Positions 32,501 to 44,343 of a stretch of DNA of 64,000 nt are shown piece by piece. Location of the stretch: positions 625,287-689,286 of the forward strand of contig CAJNOJ010000011.1 in NCBI GenBank assembly GCA_905250025.1, read 5' to 3'. The translations under genes were made by a program, and so were the position numbers. Source of the DNA: Adineta ricciae (lineage: Eukaryota; Rotifera; Eurotatoria; Adinetida; Adinetidae). The notes beneath the pieces are model-generated. The model was not told the origin of the DNA. It did no database searches and saw only the letters and a program-made list of their open reading frames with translations. Each line of letters opens with the position of its first letter. The stretch's first letter is position 1.

Positions 32501-35394
32501 ATCATTAGGCGATGGGTCGACACAATTTTGTACAGCATGTAAAAGTTCAGAATCAATGGCCGTAGCTAAATGCTTCCAATGTTCGAGCTTCCTTTGTCAT
32601 CAATGCGTTTGTGCACATCAAATTATGAATTGTTTCGAAGGCCATCGTGTAAGTTGAAAACGAAACTAGTTGCTTTTCTTTTCTGTTCTCTTTCTTCAAT
32701 GAACTCCTTTCACTTGTCGAACGGATTTGATTTGATTGATTTCTTCTATTCTTCTCATCTTTTACTAAACAGACATGCACACAAGTAATCTAATAAGATT
32801 TATTGAATATGCATTTCCCTAATTCTATTAGACTTTTCCTTCATCTTTCCGATCTTCTTCCTCTTCTTTTTCAAAAAAAGATACATCCAACCACTTTCAC
32901 ATCTCATTCCAGTTAAATCCGATTTCTTTTCTTTCTCTCTTTCCCGCAATGCATGCAAACGCCTTGCATGGTTTCCATAAACTAAGACCATGAATATGCA
33001 TCTATTTCCATCCAAGGCAAGGGAACAGAAGAGCCAGTCTGAGAACAAATTAGCTGCAACGATAGATGGATCATCCATATGTCTCCATCGATTGTCGACA
33101 GACGAATGTTTCTGTCCAGAAAACGAAGGTTTCTCTTTCCATTGTTTCCAGGGCTTTATCGATGGATCAAAGAAAAAACCGACTACTCGAGTGCATGTAT
33201 GTGGCAAAGCTTTTCACCCAATCGATATAAAACATCTTCAGGAAGAATAGAGAAAAAAAAAGACGGATGATGATTGTTCTTTCTCTGCAGTATTTCATTC
33301 AATTAAAGAGAGAGAGAGAGAGAGAAACGAGAACAGCATAGTCATTCTGACGGAAGAATTGCCAAATGAAAGAATGCGCGTAGACAGTCAGTGTATTCAA
33401 GTTTCTCTTCTGCTTTTTAGGTTGTTCATATAAAAGAACTCGACGCGAATGGAAATGATCATCGAGTAATGTTTTGTCCAATACACAAGAACGATGCGTT
33501 GAAATATTTCTGTGCAACTTGCAATATGCCAAGTAGAATTCTCGCGAGTCTAAACCGACTTTTTCTTTCAACATGTTCGTTTAGTTTGTAATACATGCAC
33601 AACGACCGATCATGGACGTGCGGGTCATGAATTTTTTGCATTAAACGATGCTGGTAGGTTATCAAGGTCTTTGTTTTTTCCCGTCGAACCCTGACTTTTT
33701 GCTTCGATAGGCTCACATCAAGTCGCCAAACTGCAGCATATGGTAGAAAACACTCGTCAACGTATGTCGGATTTGAAACACTCGCAGCAAACCGTTGATC
33801 GATGTTATAATTCATTACAAGTAACTTCTATAACATATTTTCATAACAAATCATTATATTTCTATAGAATCAATATAATAAAGCTCAGCATGATATCAAC
33901 GAAACTTATAATTTCTATCGTCAATTACTCGATGAAAGAAAGCACGATCTTATCAAAGTAAGAAAGTTGAAATGAATGAAAGAAAAAGTCAATTGATTGC
34001 TGATTGAAATCAAAAGGAATTGGACACTTCGTTCAGTGAAAAACAAAATCTATTAACAAGTCAAATGCAAAAGATCGACGATGCCATTGAACGAGCGAAC
34101 CTAGTAAATAATTCATCACATTCTGCACAAGAAAAAGTCGACTTCTTACTTTAGCCATTGGAGTTCTCGGATCGATTATTTAAGAATTCGTCAACGACGG
34201 AAATTTTAATGTTCAAGAAACAATTGGAAACGAAACTGAATACATTAAATCAGAGCATACCTGACAGCAACGGACAATCGGCATTTGAATTAGAATTTGT
34301 CTCAAATTTTCAAGTACAAAATTCAGATTGTTTTTTGTCTTCAATGTATCTATGAAAACGTTCTTTAGGCCATTCAAACTGGAGTACGAAACACGTTTGG
34401 CTATGTTCGTTCATCAGCAGAAACAGCACCAACGATGGTAAAATCGAGTTTTCACGAAGAAATGCGTCTAAATTCCTTTGTTTTAGAATAACCACTATAA
34501 ACCCCGACCACAAAAAGTAAGAACAAGTTCAATGGTTCTTCGAAAACCTATCAATTTCGTTTTTATTTAGTTAACCAACGATAATTTTAGTAAAGTGATC
34601 GGTCCACCATCACTCAACGGATGTCACAATCATAATAATCATCAGTTGCAAACGAATCTTCCATCATTAAGTCCAACAAAGTCGATTCCCCAACAAACAA
34701 ACAACAACAATCATGTATTAAACGGCATTGACATTCTTTCATGCAGTTTACCACAAACAACATTGAATAAATACTCGAGTTTATCTTCGTCAACACCAAC
34801 ACCTGTTAGTTTCTCTTTGTCATCAAACGCTTTGGATATTCATCCTTATGAATTATGGTCAAATGCAGCGCAAATGGCTGCAACGTCACAACAACAATTG
34901 TCAAGTTCGTTAGCATCGAGTAACGGAAATGGAAATCTTAATGGGCAAGATTCTGTCGTCGATCTGGTTGATAGTTTATCATCCATGGATGGTTATTCGG
35001 CAATGGCATCGAATTTATTATTACCAACACGTTCGAATAGTTCGACCATAAAACGACAAAAAATGATTTATCATCAGAAATTTGGCGAATTCGGCGTTCT
35101 CGAAGGACAGTTTACTGAACCATCAGGCGTAGCTGTCAACGCTCAAGGTGACATCATTGTTGCTGATACCAACAATCATCGTATACAAATCTTCGATTCG
35201 AATGGTAGTGTAAAAACAAACGAGCGAGAAATCTTCAATGACCTATTTTCTTTCTTTCAGGACGTTTTCGTTTTCAATTTGGTGAATGTGGCAAACGTGA
35301 TGGACAGTTGTTATATCCCAATCGTGTTGCTGTCTTTCGTCAATCGGGCGATATTGTTGTTACTGAACGTAGTCCGACACATCANAATGAATAA
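29531..35394 (+). CDS. brat: Brat-type TRIM-NHL protein with RING finger, 3' partial at an N
   Basis: TRIM-NHL translational regulator closest to Drosophila Brat. First exon 29531-29677 ([10 protein letters not shown]...), phase 0, joins an exon starting at 31842. That exon is Ser/Gln-rich and then encodes a RING finger ([17 protein letters not shown]) and B-box 1 ([18 protein letters not shown]). After an intron of about 770 nt come B-box 2 ([14 protein letters not shown]) and a coiled coil over several short exons, with introns of about 50 nt. Next come the Brat-specific [14 protein letters not shown] segment, an Asn/Ser-rich linker and the NHL domain ([42 protein letters not shown]). Coding stops at the single N at 35395, in the second NHL repeat after TERSPTH, so about two thirds of the propeller is missing. 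Drosophila Brat lacks a RING; this protein keeps it, as do TRIM2/3. Expected role is RNA binding through NHL and possible E3 ligase activity. Confidence 0.9.
31484..31510 (+). CDS. Candidate alternative first exon of the Brat-type gene
   Basis: A short ATG-led exon encoding MFDADNDLW ends at a strong donor (GTAAGAAG) and is phase 0, so it would join the exon at 31842 in frame and give [11 protein letters not shown]. It lies about 330 nt before that exon, while the other first exon (29531) is over 2 kb upstream. This suggests a second promoter. It rests on phase and splice-site match only. Confidence 0.4.
33305..33324. repeat. AG dinucleotide microsatellite in a Brat intron
   Basis: Uninterrupted (AG)n run inside the long intron between the B-box 1 and B-box 2 exons. 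Confidence 0.8.
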
Positions 35395-35395
35395 G
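35395..35395. other. Single N: probable contig join
   Basis: The base interrupts the NHL coding sequence. To its left the Brat frame is intact; to its right the sequence is unrelated AT-rich noncoding DNA that 74 bases later becomes copy 1 of the duplicated block. This is best read as the end of one contig placed against another. Confidence 0.75.
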
Positions 35396-36618
35396 AAGAG
35401 TTATAAGAAAACAAACAGTGTTCGTTTTTTTTGTACTACTATTATTACTATCATTTGCATACTCATCATTAATATTTCTCCTTGTTTGTTTTTATTTCTG
35501 TTCTGTTTTTTTTTCTCGTTGTTATATATTGAGTTTTTATTAAATATATCCTAGTTATTGTTTAAATTATTCCGATAAGCTTCTCAATTGAACAGCGGAT
35601 GGATAGAGAAGACGTTCGGGAATATTATCCTAATGAACAGAACGTCAGCTGGAACGGAAGTGTTAATCTATGATGAAATTACTTATTAACACAATACAAT
35701 TCCCAGGCAAAGAATAGAAGATGACTTTGGGGAAGAAATCTGTCAGTAAATCTGAATATTTAATGTTAAAACAATGACCTAGACTAGCATGGATCAGTTT
35801 ATTTGTCTTCATAATCATTTGCGATGTTCCATCGCTGGATAAATATCAGAAAGAAGTATATCGTGTATATTCCTAATAATTGTGTTGATCACATCGAGCT
35901 AGGGAAAGACTTTTTCTAATGTCTTTCATACACGAATAGAAAGCGAAGGATCCCGCTGAGCAATCATCGATGTCATTATATGAAAAAAGAAAAATTTTGC
36001 GATGATTTCATCTACATATGGTCAATAATTATTGTGTACATGTTCTGTGATTTTTTTCCTCTCCTTATCTTCTATCTTGACGGGTTTTTTCTTCTTCTAT
36101 GTCTTATACAAAAATGCAAATACAAGTTGTCTTGTATCAAGTAAATATATTTCATCGCTTTTTTTCATATTATTGTCAAGTTTCTTTTACGAGCTTTTTT
36201 GAACCCTTTCTTATTTGCCCTTTTTTGTTTAATTATCTCGATTGTAAGAATGAGCTCATTAACAACGTATGTTCCTATCCCCGAGGATATATATCATGAC
36301 TGTAGTCGTACGATCATCGATGACAAGACTAACATATGTAAGTAACTTTTGCTTAAGCATGATCATTGGGAAAAGGATTATTTCTATTCATCGGCATTCG
36401 CAAGAGTGGAATGAAAAAGCGTAGGAAATCGACTTTCCTTTCCTAGATTTGATTAGTTTTTTTCCATCACAAGAGAATCCAAGCAAAGTATCGTGCGATA
36501 ATAGTTCAATCCAAGGACATGGCAAAACTACATTGTTACGAGAATTTTGTTTGTATATATATTTGTTAGATAAACGGCATATGTCGACTTTTTTTCTCTC
36601 TCGATGTGTATCTGAAGA
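35396..36618. other. Noncoding sequence upstream of Shisa-like copy 1
   Basis: AT-rich, no gene recognised. It is highly similar to 54435-55588 from 35470 onwards. It probably contains the Shisa-like promoter. Confidence 0.6.
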
Positions 36619-37518
36619 ATGAAGTTCGTCGTTTCATTGTTATTTTTACTTATGAAATCACATAAGCATCACTTGATGGTGTTGACAGTCATCGCACGTA
36701 CGGTTTTTCTCTTTTGATAATACGATTGTTGAAATCTGAAAGAAAAAAAATTGGCGTTTGTGTGTGCGTGTATTGCTTCGACCATTTTAGATCATGTAAT
36801 ATAGAACGATTAGGAAGTTTCAATAATGAATCCGGAAGAACAGCGGACAAGTTGTCCTGGCTTTCTAGATGAATACGGTGTGTGGAACAATGGATTTGAA
36901 TGTCCACCACTAGGCGGACAACGACGAATATGCTGTGGAACCGACGCTCATCTGTACTGTTGCTCTATCGGACATTCATTTTCAAATCGGCAAGAAAAAT
37001 CTTCCATAACAATCACGGAACCAACGTTTTCTTTCGCGGAAAAACTGAACGCAATCTTTTTCACACTTCCTATCCTATTAACATGCATTTTAATTGTGAT
37101 TCTCCTCTTGATTATCATCATGATCATTTTATTCATTTGCTATCGTTGCCGACAACAAAATCTCCGTGAACGTGAAGTGCCCGTCGCAACTAAACAAGCA
37201 TTACTCGTCGAACATTTACCATTTACTCCTCCACATCACCCAATCTATTTCAACGAAACTAGCCCACAAACATGTCTTCTACATTCTCAAATAAAAGATC
37301 CTCTAACAGCAAGTACAACATCGTCAAAGTCGAATGCCTTCGCGTCTGGTATCTATTACAACGATTGGCAAGAGTTTTTCAACACAACTGACCAACCAAT
37401 GAATCTCTATCCGACTATGTCAACACATAGTAATGAAATACCAAATGAGAATTCGTATCTCCATCCACATTGTCTCTTCAATGGCAAACAGCAAATACAA
37501 GATGATATCATCGTTTAA
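36619..37518 (+). CDS. Shisa-like single-pass membrane protein, copy 1
   Basis: Main exon 36814-37518, with MNPEEQRTSCPG beginning at 36826. It has the Shisa cysteine-rich ectodomain pattern CPGFLDEYGVWNNGFECPP then RICCGTDAHLYCC, a long transmembrane helix (about 37060-37140) with a following CYRCR, and a Pro/Ser/Thr-rich cytosolic tail. Shisa proteins act in ER or at the membrane on receptor traffic (Wnt/FGF receptors, AMPA receptors in some branches). The main exon has no signal peptide. A candidate first exon at 36619-36678 (MKFVVSLLFLLMKSHK...) ends at a GT and joins 36814 in phase 0. In copy 2 it differs by one synonymous base, which supports coding. If that exon is wrong, translation starts at 36826. 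Presence of Shisa homology is clear; the 5' exon is tentative. Confidence 0.8.
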
Positions 37519-38149
37519 ACGAGTGTTTTGCGTCTGGATTTGTGTACATACATTTTTATGTTTCATTTCAAGTTTCAATATAAACAAAGCGATTTGATTG
37601 ATTGTCATCACCATCTTCGTTCGGTTCAGATTATACATTGATTGATCATTCATTCATGTGTTTATGTATCTATCTGTCTATCTCTCCTGCAAGGAAATTT
37701 CAACTGTTCCATTGCTAATGTCATGTTATTTCGGCAAATCAGATCAGTGATAAGAATCTCTCCAAAGATGTCAAGGTAAGTGTTCGATTCGAGCAAAGTG
37801 AGCTTGAAAAATGATAAGCAAACATGTCGATATTTCATATGATTATATAATCGAGAGACAATGATGATTAAATCGGATAAATAAATTCTTTGCATATGGA
37901 TGATCTGCACAGCATGAGACACGTTGTTCCATCAAATGTTGATATCATTAATCACTAGATCTAGTTATATGTCAATCGTTCGATAACTTCAAAAGTATAT
38001 ATGTATGCATATACTTTTCTTGTTTTTATATAACAAAGGGATGAAGATTCTCAATGGTAGAAGAAATGTTTATTTATAAGAAAAAAAAATTGTGATTTAT
38101 CATTGATATTCAGATTGACAATAGAATACAAAAGATAAGATTCGACTTG
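37519..38149. other. Convergent 3' flank between Shisa-like and Elongin C, copy 1
   Basis: Noncoding AT-rich sequence between two convergent genes; nothing further recognised. It closely matches 56486-57101. Confidence 0.6.
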
Positions 38150-38616
38150 TCAACAGTCAAGGAAATTCGCTGCCATTAGTAATTCGAGTGCTTCATCAGG
38201 CGCAATTATAAAATCTGGAATTTCGATGGTGGAATTGGAATATCGTGCTTTGTATGCGAAGTACGAACAGATACGAGCAAGGACCTATGATTGAAACATT
38301 TCTCCAACAAAATCAATTCCAACTGACATTACCTGTGAGCTAATACTTCGAAAATGGATGACATTTGTTTCGTTTTCTGCGTATTGTCCTATAAAAAAGC
38401 AAAGGTTCGAAAGTTTTCCTTGATGGAAATTGCGCACAAACCCGGTCCACTTAACATCGCTTTAATTGTTTGTGAAGTAAGAGCAAGATCACGTTTAACA
38501 TAGAATTCATGATCGTCTGATGAAATTAATTTGACATACATATCATTTGGAATGTCTGCTAATGGGACTTTATCTGCTTCATCGTCAGCAGTCATCATTT
38601 TCATAATTGTGTCCAT
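38150..38616 (-). CDS. eloc: Elongin C, copy 1
   Basis: Adaptor of Cullin-RING ligases (BC-box/SOCS-box complexes) and of the Elongin transcription factor. Start ATG at 38616, stop TGA at 38150-38152. Three exons. Exon 1 encodes an N-terminal extension of about 25 residues ([18 protein letters not shown]...) and then the family core [20 protein letters not shown] and [14 protein letters not shown]. Exon 2 gives [18 protein letters not shown]. Exon 3 gives [27 protein letters not shown] and the invariant end LMAANFLDC. The BTB/POZ-like (Skp1-like) fold is complete and length matches the family apart from the N-terminal extension. Confidence 0.95.
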
Positions 38617-39575
38617 CTTCGCAGCTAATTTGTGGTCTTTCGAAGAAAGTGATGAAATCGATCTGACCGAATTTCAACTATCTGCGCGTAATAATGAAAG
38701 AAAAAATTTCGTTTGGTGTTGCTAATATACACAGATCATTTTATAGGCTGTTTACAAACGAATCGGTTTTTCTATACTTCGCCCTGAGAGCCATCTACAG
38801 TGAATATTCGCTTTTCACCTTTCATCATTCATATAATCAAGTCTGCTCACGAGAGGAAATCGTTTTTTAACACAGATAAAGGTACATGATATTTCAAATA
38901 GCAAAATCCCTGATTTGGCATCTACTCGTAGAAATCCTGGAAAAAAAATCTTCGCCTACAAATCCAACAGTTGACAGACGGATTAGTGTATGTACCTTCT
39001 AAAAGAATACCTGACATTTCAAAATAATCACATTTATGAAATATGATTGTTTTTCATGACGTCATGTGTTTTCACTGGTCAAAGTTTTCTCCCCTGGTAA
39101 ATGAACTTTCCTGCCAGACATTTACCGAAAACTTTCTCATTCATTTACTATAGTCATGAACTTGACATTGTTCTATTCTTAGCAGTCTGGAGTACTGGCT
39201 GACGTAGAACGGCCTTGCTAGCTGATGTGAAGAATGTATCGGTCATTGTTAACGGAAGTATTGCTTTCGAATTTTTATTTAACATTATAGAAAAAAAAAA
39301 CGGCTGTGTACAAAAGAAAAATTCAACTCGGAGGAAAGCTTATCGATGGTATTAATAAGACAATGAAAAGAGAAGAAAAAGAATGAATGAATGAATGAAT
39401 GAAGAAAAGAGACCATTGTTTTTCCTGTCTACGCTGTTGTTGCTATATTTTTTTTGTCCAGAAGGTTCATAATTTGTTTTCTTTTGCTTGTTTACAATTA
39501 ACAGAGATTCACAACATATAGTTATGTGACAGCACATATGACTAGACTGTCTATGTCTTATTTTATACATCGATT
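38617..39575. other. Intergenic region between PKD and Elongin C, copy 1
   Basis: About 960 nt of AT-rich noncoding DNA between two genes on the minus strand: the promoter side of Elongin C and the 3' side of PKD. It contains a (GAAT)n microsatellite at about 39384-39403 whose length and composition differ from copy 2. Confidence 0.6.
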
Positions 39576-42237
39576 TCAATTACTGTCATTTTCTTCGGCA
39601 GTTGCAAATGGCACGCCGGTATTTGCGTCGACTTCCTCGAAAAACAAAGTTAACCATTTCTTTTCGAGGCAATCTTCCAGTTGTCGACATGCTATCAGTA
39701 AATTGGGGGATTTTTGAAACCAATCATGATAGATCACACCAGCGGAATGCATACGGTGACCGGCATCAGGAACTAGTAGACGAAGACGTAGCAGATCTTT
39801 GACTTCTTCTGTTACACGATGGAATATTTGATCCTCAAACAATTTCGGAATGTTTTCGAGTTGTGGCAATATGTCTTGATCTTCATGAAATGGAAAGTAA
39901 CCAGTTAAACTGACAAAAATAATTACACCAATCGCCCACATACTAAAAAAGTATGCAATTTTCTATACATAATCCATTTTCGTGTAGAGAAAAGTTGAAA
40001 CTTACTCCACTGTCTTATTATAGCCTCGAGTATGACGTAATTGGTCATGAGATACTTCAGGTGGTAAATAAGCGGTTGTGCCCACTTTCGTATAACGTAA
40101 TGAATGTTCATGAATCGTACGTGCGTAGCCAAAATCGCCTATAGAAAGGAACAGAAGATTATAAAGTTCTCGCGGGCTCATGTCATTGAAAAATACTCAC
40201 CAACTTTCAAATGGACGACATCGTCGGGGAAAATGTTAATTAAAACGTTGTCGGGTTTCAGATCACAATGTCTAGAAAAAGTTGAAAACATTTCATCAGA
40301 AGAAGATGACGAGGGTAGACTATCCTACGCGATATTTTTAAAATGTAAATATCGAATAGCTGCAACGAGCTGAAATGCCAGAAATCTTGTTACATCTTCA
40401 GTAAGCCGCGCTTTCGGATTTGTATTCGAAAGAATGAAATTCAACATGTCAGTATCCAAACGTTCGGTTACGAGAAGAATGTGTTGATCAAAATCAAAAA
40501 TACCTTCGAATTTGAGAATGCCTGCAAAGAAAGAATTCGGTTGGTTTTAATCTCCTTTGATATCGAATAACAAATGCAAACCAGGATGATTCAATTGAAA
40601 AAGATAAGCAGCTTCTTGTTCGATATTTTCTCGATCTTTTTGTGAACACTGTGTCATTTGAATCTTCTTTATTGCAATACGTACGCCATTGCGACGCATT
40701 GTCCCGCCAAATACCATACCGAATCGTCCCATACCGAGAATTTCTTTTTCATTCATATCATAGAGGTCAGCGAAATCTTTCGTTTCGCCATCTGTTCCAC
40801 GAACGATCTTAAAAGATGAACGGGCCCGACGATCATTCGTCGATTGAACAGCTTCGTTGATTGCATCGAGCAGTAAACAGGCCAGTTTTTGATAGACAAT
40901 CGCCTGCGATGGTGGTGAGCCGGAGATGTTATCAAGATAGGCAGAACCATTTGTCGAAGAATTCGATGATGGATGAGATCGACTAGCTAAAAGAAATCCG
41001 GCGATTCTTATCTTATGAGTAAGGAACTTTCCGTACAAATATTACCGTCGATATCTGAAGCATTGATTTCGAATACATGTTTGTTTCCTTGTTCGTCGCG
41101 TTGGGTGAATTTGAATTTTTTCTTATCGTATGAGATTTCTGCACGTTTACTGTGTCGACTCTCCCGTCCGAATTGTCCCGTTGCTGTCCAAATACCGTCT
41201 TTTTCTTGGCAATTCGTTAACTTGATATCTTTACGACGATCTGGTTTGATATTAATATGTGGAGGTGGAGTGCGAGTATTGCCATCTTGAGAAGTCCGGG
41301 CATTCTTTCGTGAATGGCTTGGTACTGGCGCAGGCGTTGAAGTTCCATTGGAATTCATTGATGTGTTTGATGAATCATGTTTCGAGTTGATCAAGACATT
41401 TTTCGAAGAAGCTGTCGAGAGAATAGACGATGTACTTGAAGTCGGCGTTCCAAGTGTCGACTTCGAGTTCGATGCACTTCTGCTTATAGACGACGTGAAT
41501 AATTTGACAAATTTTGTTCGTTTTGGTGGAGTGTGAGAACCATTGGAGAGATCTCGATCTTTATAAACTTTACCAGGTGACATGGAGCTTATCGTTGTGT
41601 TTGACGAAGCACGACGTACGACTGAAGTCATACCGGGACAATCAGCCGGCAAATGTTCAGCACATTGATGATGATAATCCCGTCGACATATTTTACATCG
41701 CTTACCCTGGAATTTGCAATCTTTGCGAATTAAAAAATCCAAGAGCAAATAACATTTCCTACCTGTTTAATTAAACCCCACATGAAATAATCGCAAGAGG
41801 AGCAGTACGTTGGTTTTTTATAGTTATGTTCGACAAGTACATGATCACGAGGATGAACATTCGTTTCATGATCGGATCTCCAAATGACAATCTCAATAAA
41901 ACATGTCGGCGTTAAATCGCTCGGACGCGTAATTAATCGTAAACTCGGCGGTTGAAGATCCGGTGAAATGAGAAATAATTTAATATGATGACGGTGATTA
42001 TTCACTTCAAGACTACCAATTGCTTTCGCGACAATTTCAGTCGCCTGTTTATGAAGATTATTGAGAACATCAGGATTGGACTTATCGATTTGAATTGATT
42101 GATAAGTTATACCGAATTTCAAGCAAATAAGCATTAACTCTTGGGAGAATTGTCGTACAGCCATGACGAATTTGTCCAAATTAATCGTCTAGTTTATCAT
42201 ATCTACAATGAGATTTACTCACTTTATATCGGTGCAT
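39576..42237 (-). CDS. Protein kinase D-like kinase, copy 1
   Basis: CAMK-group kinase of the PKD family, activated by diacylglycerol and PKC. About eight exons; start near ATG 42237 (MHRYK), possibly with an upstream exon; stop TGA at 39576. Order: an N-terminal ubiquitin-like/helical region; a single C1 domain (HNYKKPTYCSSCDYFMWGL, split by an intron, then GKRCKICRRDYHHQC); a Ser/Thr-rich linker of over 100 residues; a degenerate PH-like segment (DGIWTATGQFGRESRHSKRA to HVFEINASDID); then the kinase. Kinase motifs: EILGMGRFGMVFGG, IAIKKIQM, HCDLKPDN (the PKD-type HCD), GDFGYAR, activation loop HSLRYTKVGTTAYLPPEV, and MWAIGVIIFVSLTGYFPFHE. The first activation-loop Ser of PKD is kept and the second is Thr. 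Vertebrate and insect PKDs have two C1 domains; the linker here has almost no cysteines, so C1b is absent. Confidence 0.9.
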
Positions 42238-44343
42238 ATGGCAGACCTGCAGAAAAGAAAAGCGCGGCTCTATGTTTGTGGTAGACAGAGATAAGTCAAT
42301 GTCTCTTTCGTTCTTTACTTTTTTTTATAATAAAAAAAAAAAGAAAATACTTCTTGCTATTCTTTTCCACCTTTCTTCTGCTGACAAAGTAGTAAAATGA
42401 CGAATACATAATCATGACATTTTTATCCGTCATCAGTAAATGGCGGATGATGATGGAATCTGGGTGTGGGCTCTTCACGATTATTTTTCTTCTAATCTCT
42501 CTACTAGTGGCATTAAATAAACTTTTCTCTAATAATAAACGAGTTCCCTGATTCGACACCAACTACTCAGATATCCGAAGTAAAGAATGGACCTTAATCT
42601 CTTCCCTCCTCATTGCAACCCTCGAACAAACAAGAGACTGTCTCCGATTACTATCATATTCATGTCTTCTTATCACTTCTCATCAATGACGGCCGGTATT
42701 ACTTAGTAGATCAGATTCATCCTTCGATAAAAATCGATAGTCGAAGCAATGAAACTTTACTAGTCGCTTCTGTTTTCGTTTTTCTCTTTCGAATGATAAG
42801 ATAAATTTCCCCCGAAAAACAACAAACGAGTACGATCGGTATAGGTCGCATAAATACAACGTCTTTATCGTGCATTTTGTTTTCTTCCTCAAAGTGAAAT
42901 ATACCGTCAACATACCTTACGTCTTCTATTGCTTCACATACACATTAAAACTGTTCTCTCGATCAACAAAACCGAGTTGTGATTGAAAAAAAAAGTAGGA
43001 AAAAAATATCTGTAAACTATAATGCATAATAAATCTTTGCCGCACGTCGATGTTGATCTGAAGAAGAATCCCAATTTGACTAAGGATACGATATTCTCTT
43101 CTCGAATATTTGCGTTTCTTTCTTTTTCTATATTCAAATTCGTATGACGAAAAAAAACATATACGACGACAACTATTAATATAAAAACGTGATTGGCAAA
43201 AAGATTTTTTTATTTAGATTCATTCTTAATGTGCTGTCGCGTTGTTATGTTACGCTTCTTTCGCTCTCTGTTCTTTATTTTCTTTCGACTACACATACGA
43301 TGCGTTGATGTAAAAAAAAACGAGAGAGAGAAGAAGAAAAAACGTAAAATTACCGACCGACAAATAGCCATGTTAATCGTAGCACATATGTCTTTACATA
43401 CTTAACAGTTCAGCTCGCAAAAGCTATTTATCTAGGTTATGGATTGAGAGAAGATATTACTTTCCATTTAACACGTATGCATCGTGTTGTCAATAGTCTG
43501 ACTCATAATATTGATCTTAACTCATCGGTGACTTGTAAATATGCGCAGCACGATTGCCAATTAGTGATATTTCACCTCGCATGACTTTTTGAGAACAAGA
43601 GATATGCAAATGAATTCATTTCGGATATCGTATTTTGATTAGATGAAAACAACAAGTCGCTTCCAACCGTTGCATTGTGTATACTCACATACAAAATGTT
43701 CAGGGAAAACTCCCATTCCGAATTAACGGGCCTATGTAATTAATATAGGAAATGTTGACATGAACACGTTCAAAGAAAGCAAATAGAAACCCAATCTCAT
43801 TATCATACGTTATTAGAACAAGAACAATGTTCTTTCCTTCAATTCTATTTCTGATTCAATCTGTTGTAAATCCAAATACAGAACAATAACTCCGACAGAA
43901 ATGTGCTGGAACTTAATGTTCTTTTCAATAGTAAAAGAAATGTCGGAATAATCACATACATGTCATATTTAATAAACAACTCGATTAGTAATTATTGTCA
44001 AAATGACTTGAGTATTAGTCTTAATCATTATTATAGAGAATCTCGAAGACAATCCTTGTTATGTTCTCTAATACAAGAGTTATGAGTGATTTTTCTACTT
44101 CGTAAAGCATTAAAAACCGTAAACACCCAGAGAATTCTTTCAAATTGACTGCAGACTTCTCTCTCAAGTTTGTGCCAACACGCTATATCTCGATTTAATA
44201 TTTGCTTTTCTGATCCGTTGCATGCTGACACGTCATATATTATGATTTTAGCCTTATCTATCAAGAACATTTCCTTGCCATACGCATTTATTGGTGAACA
44301 GCGAAGGGAGGCATTATGCGCGATATTCCAAAAGAAGATTATT
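42238..44343. other. Intergenic region between PCGF and PKD, copy 1
   Basis: About 2.1 kb of AT-rich sequence, no gene recognised. It is nearly as similar between the two copies as the coding parts are. In a hand-compared 250-nt stretch near 43861-44100 I counted about 16 differences. Confidence 0.6.

Noticed and set aside
32990-33250. Cysteine-containing open frame in the Brat intron
   Set aside because: It lies inside an intron between two B-box exons, and its cysteines do not form a known finger pattern.
34110-34155. In-frame stop after the coiled-coil exon of the Brat-type gene
   Set aside because: A 51-nt intron with donor GTAAAT and acceptor CTTTAG joins ERANL to PLEFSD in phase 0.
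39576-42237. Initial reading as kinase suppressor of Ras (C1 plus kinase)
   Set aside because: HCDLKPDN, MWAIGVIIFVSLTG and the C1 segment MWGLIKQGKRCKIC are PKD-specific patterns and the catalytic residues are intact.
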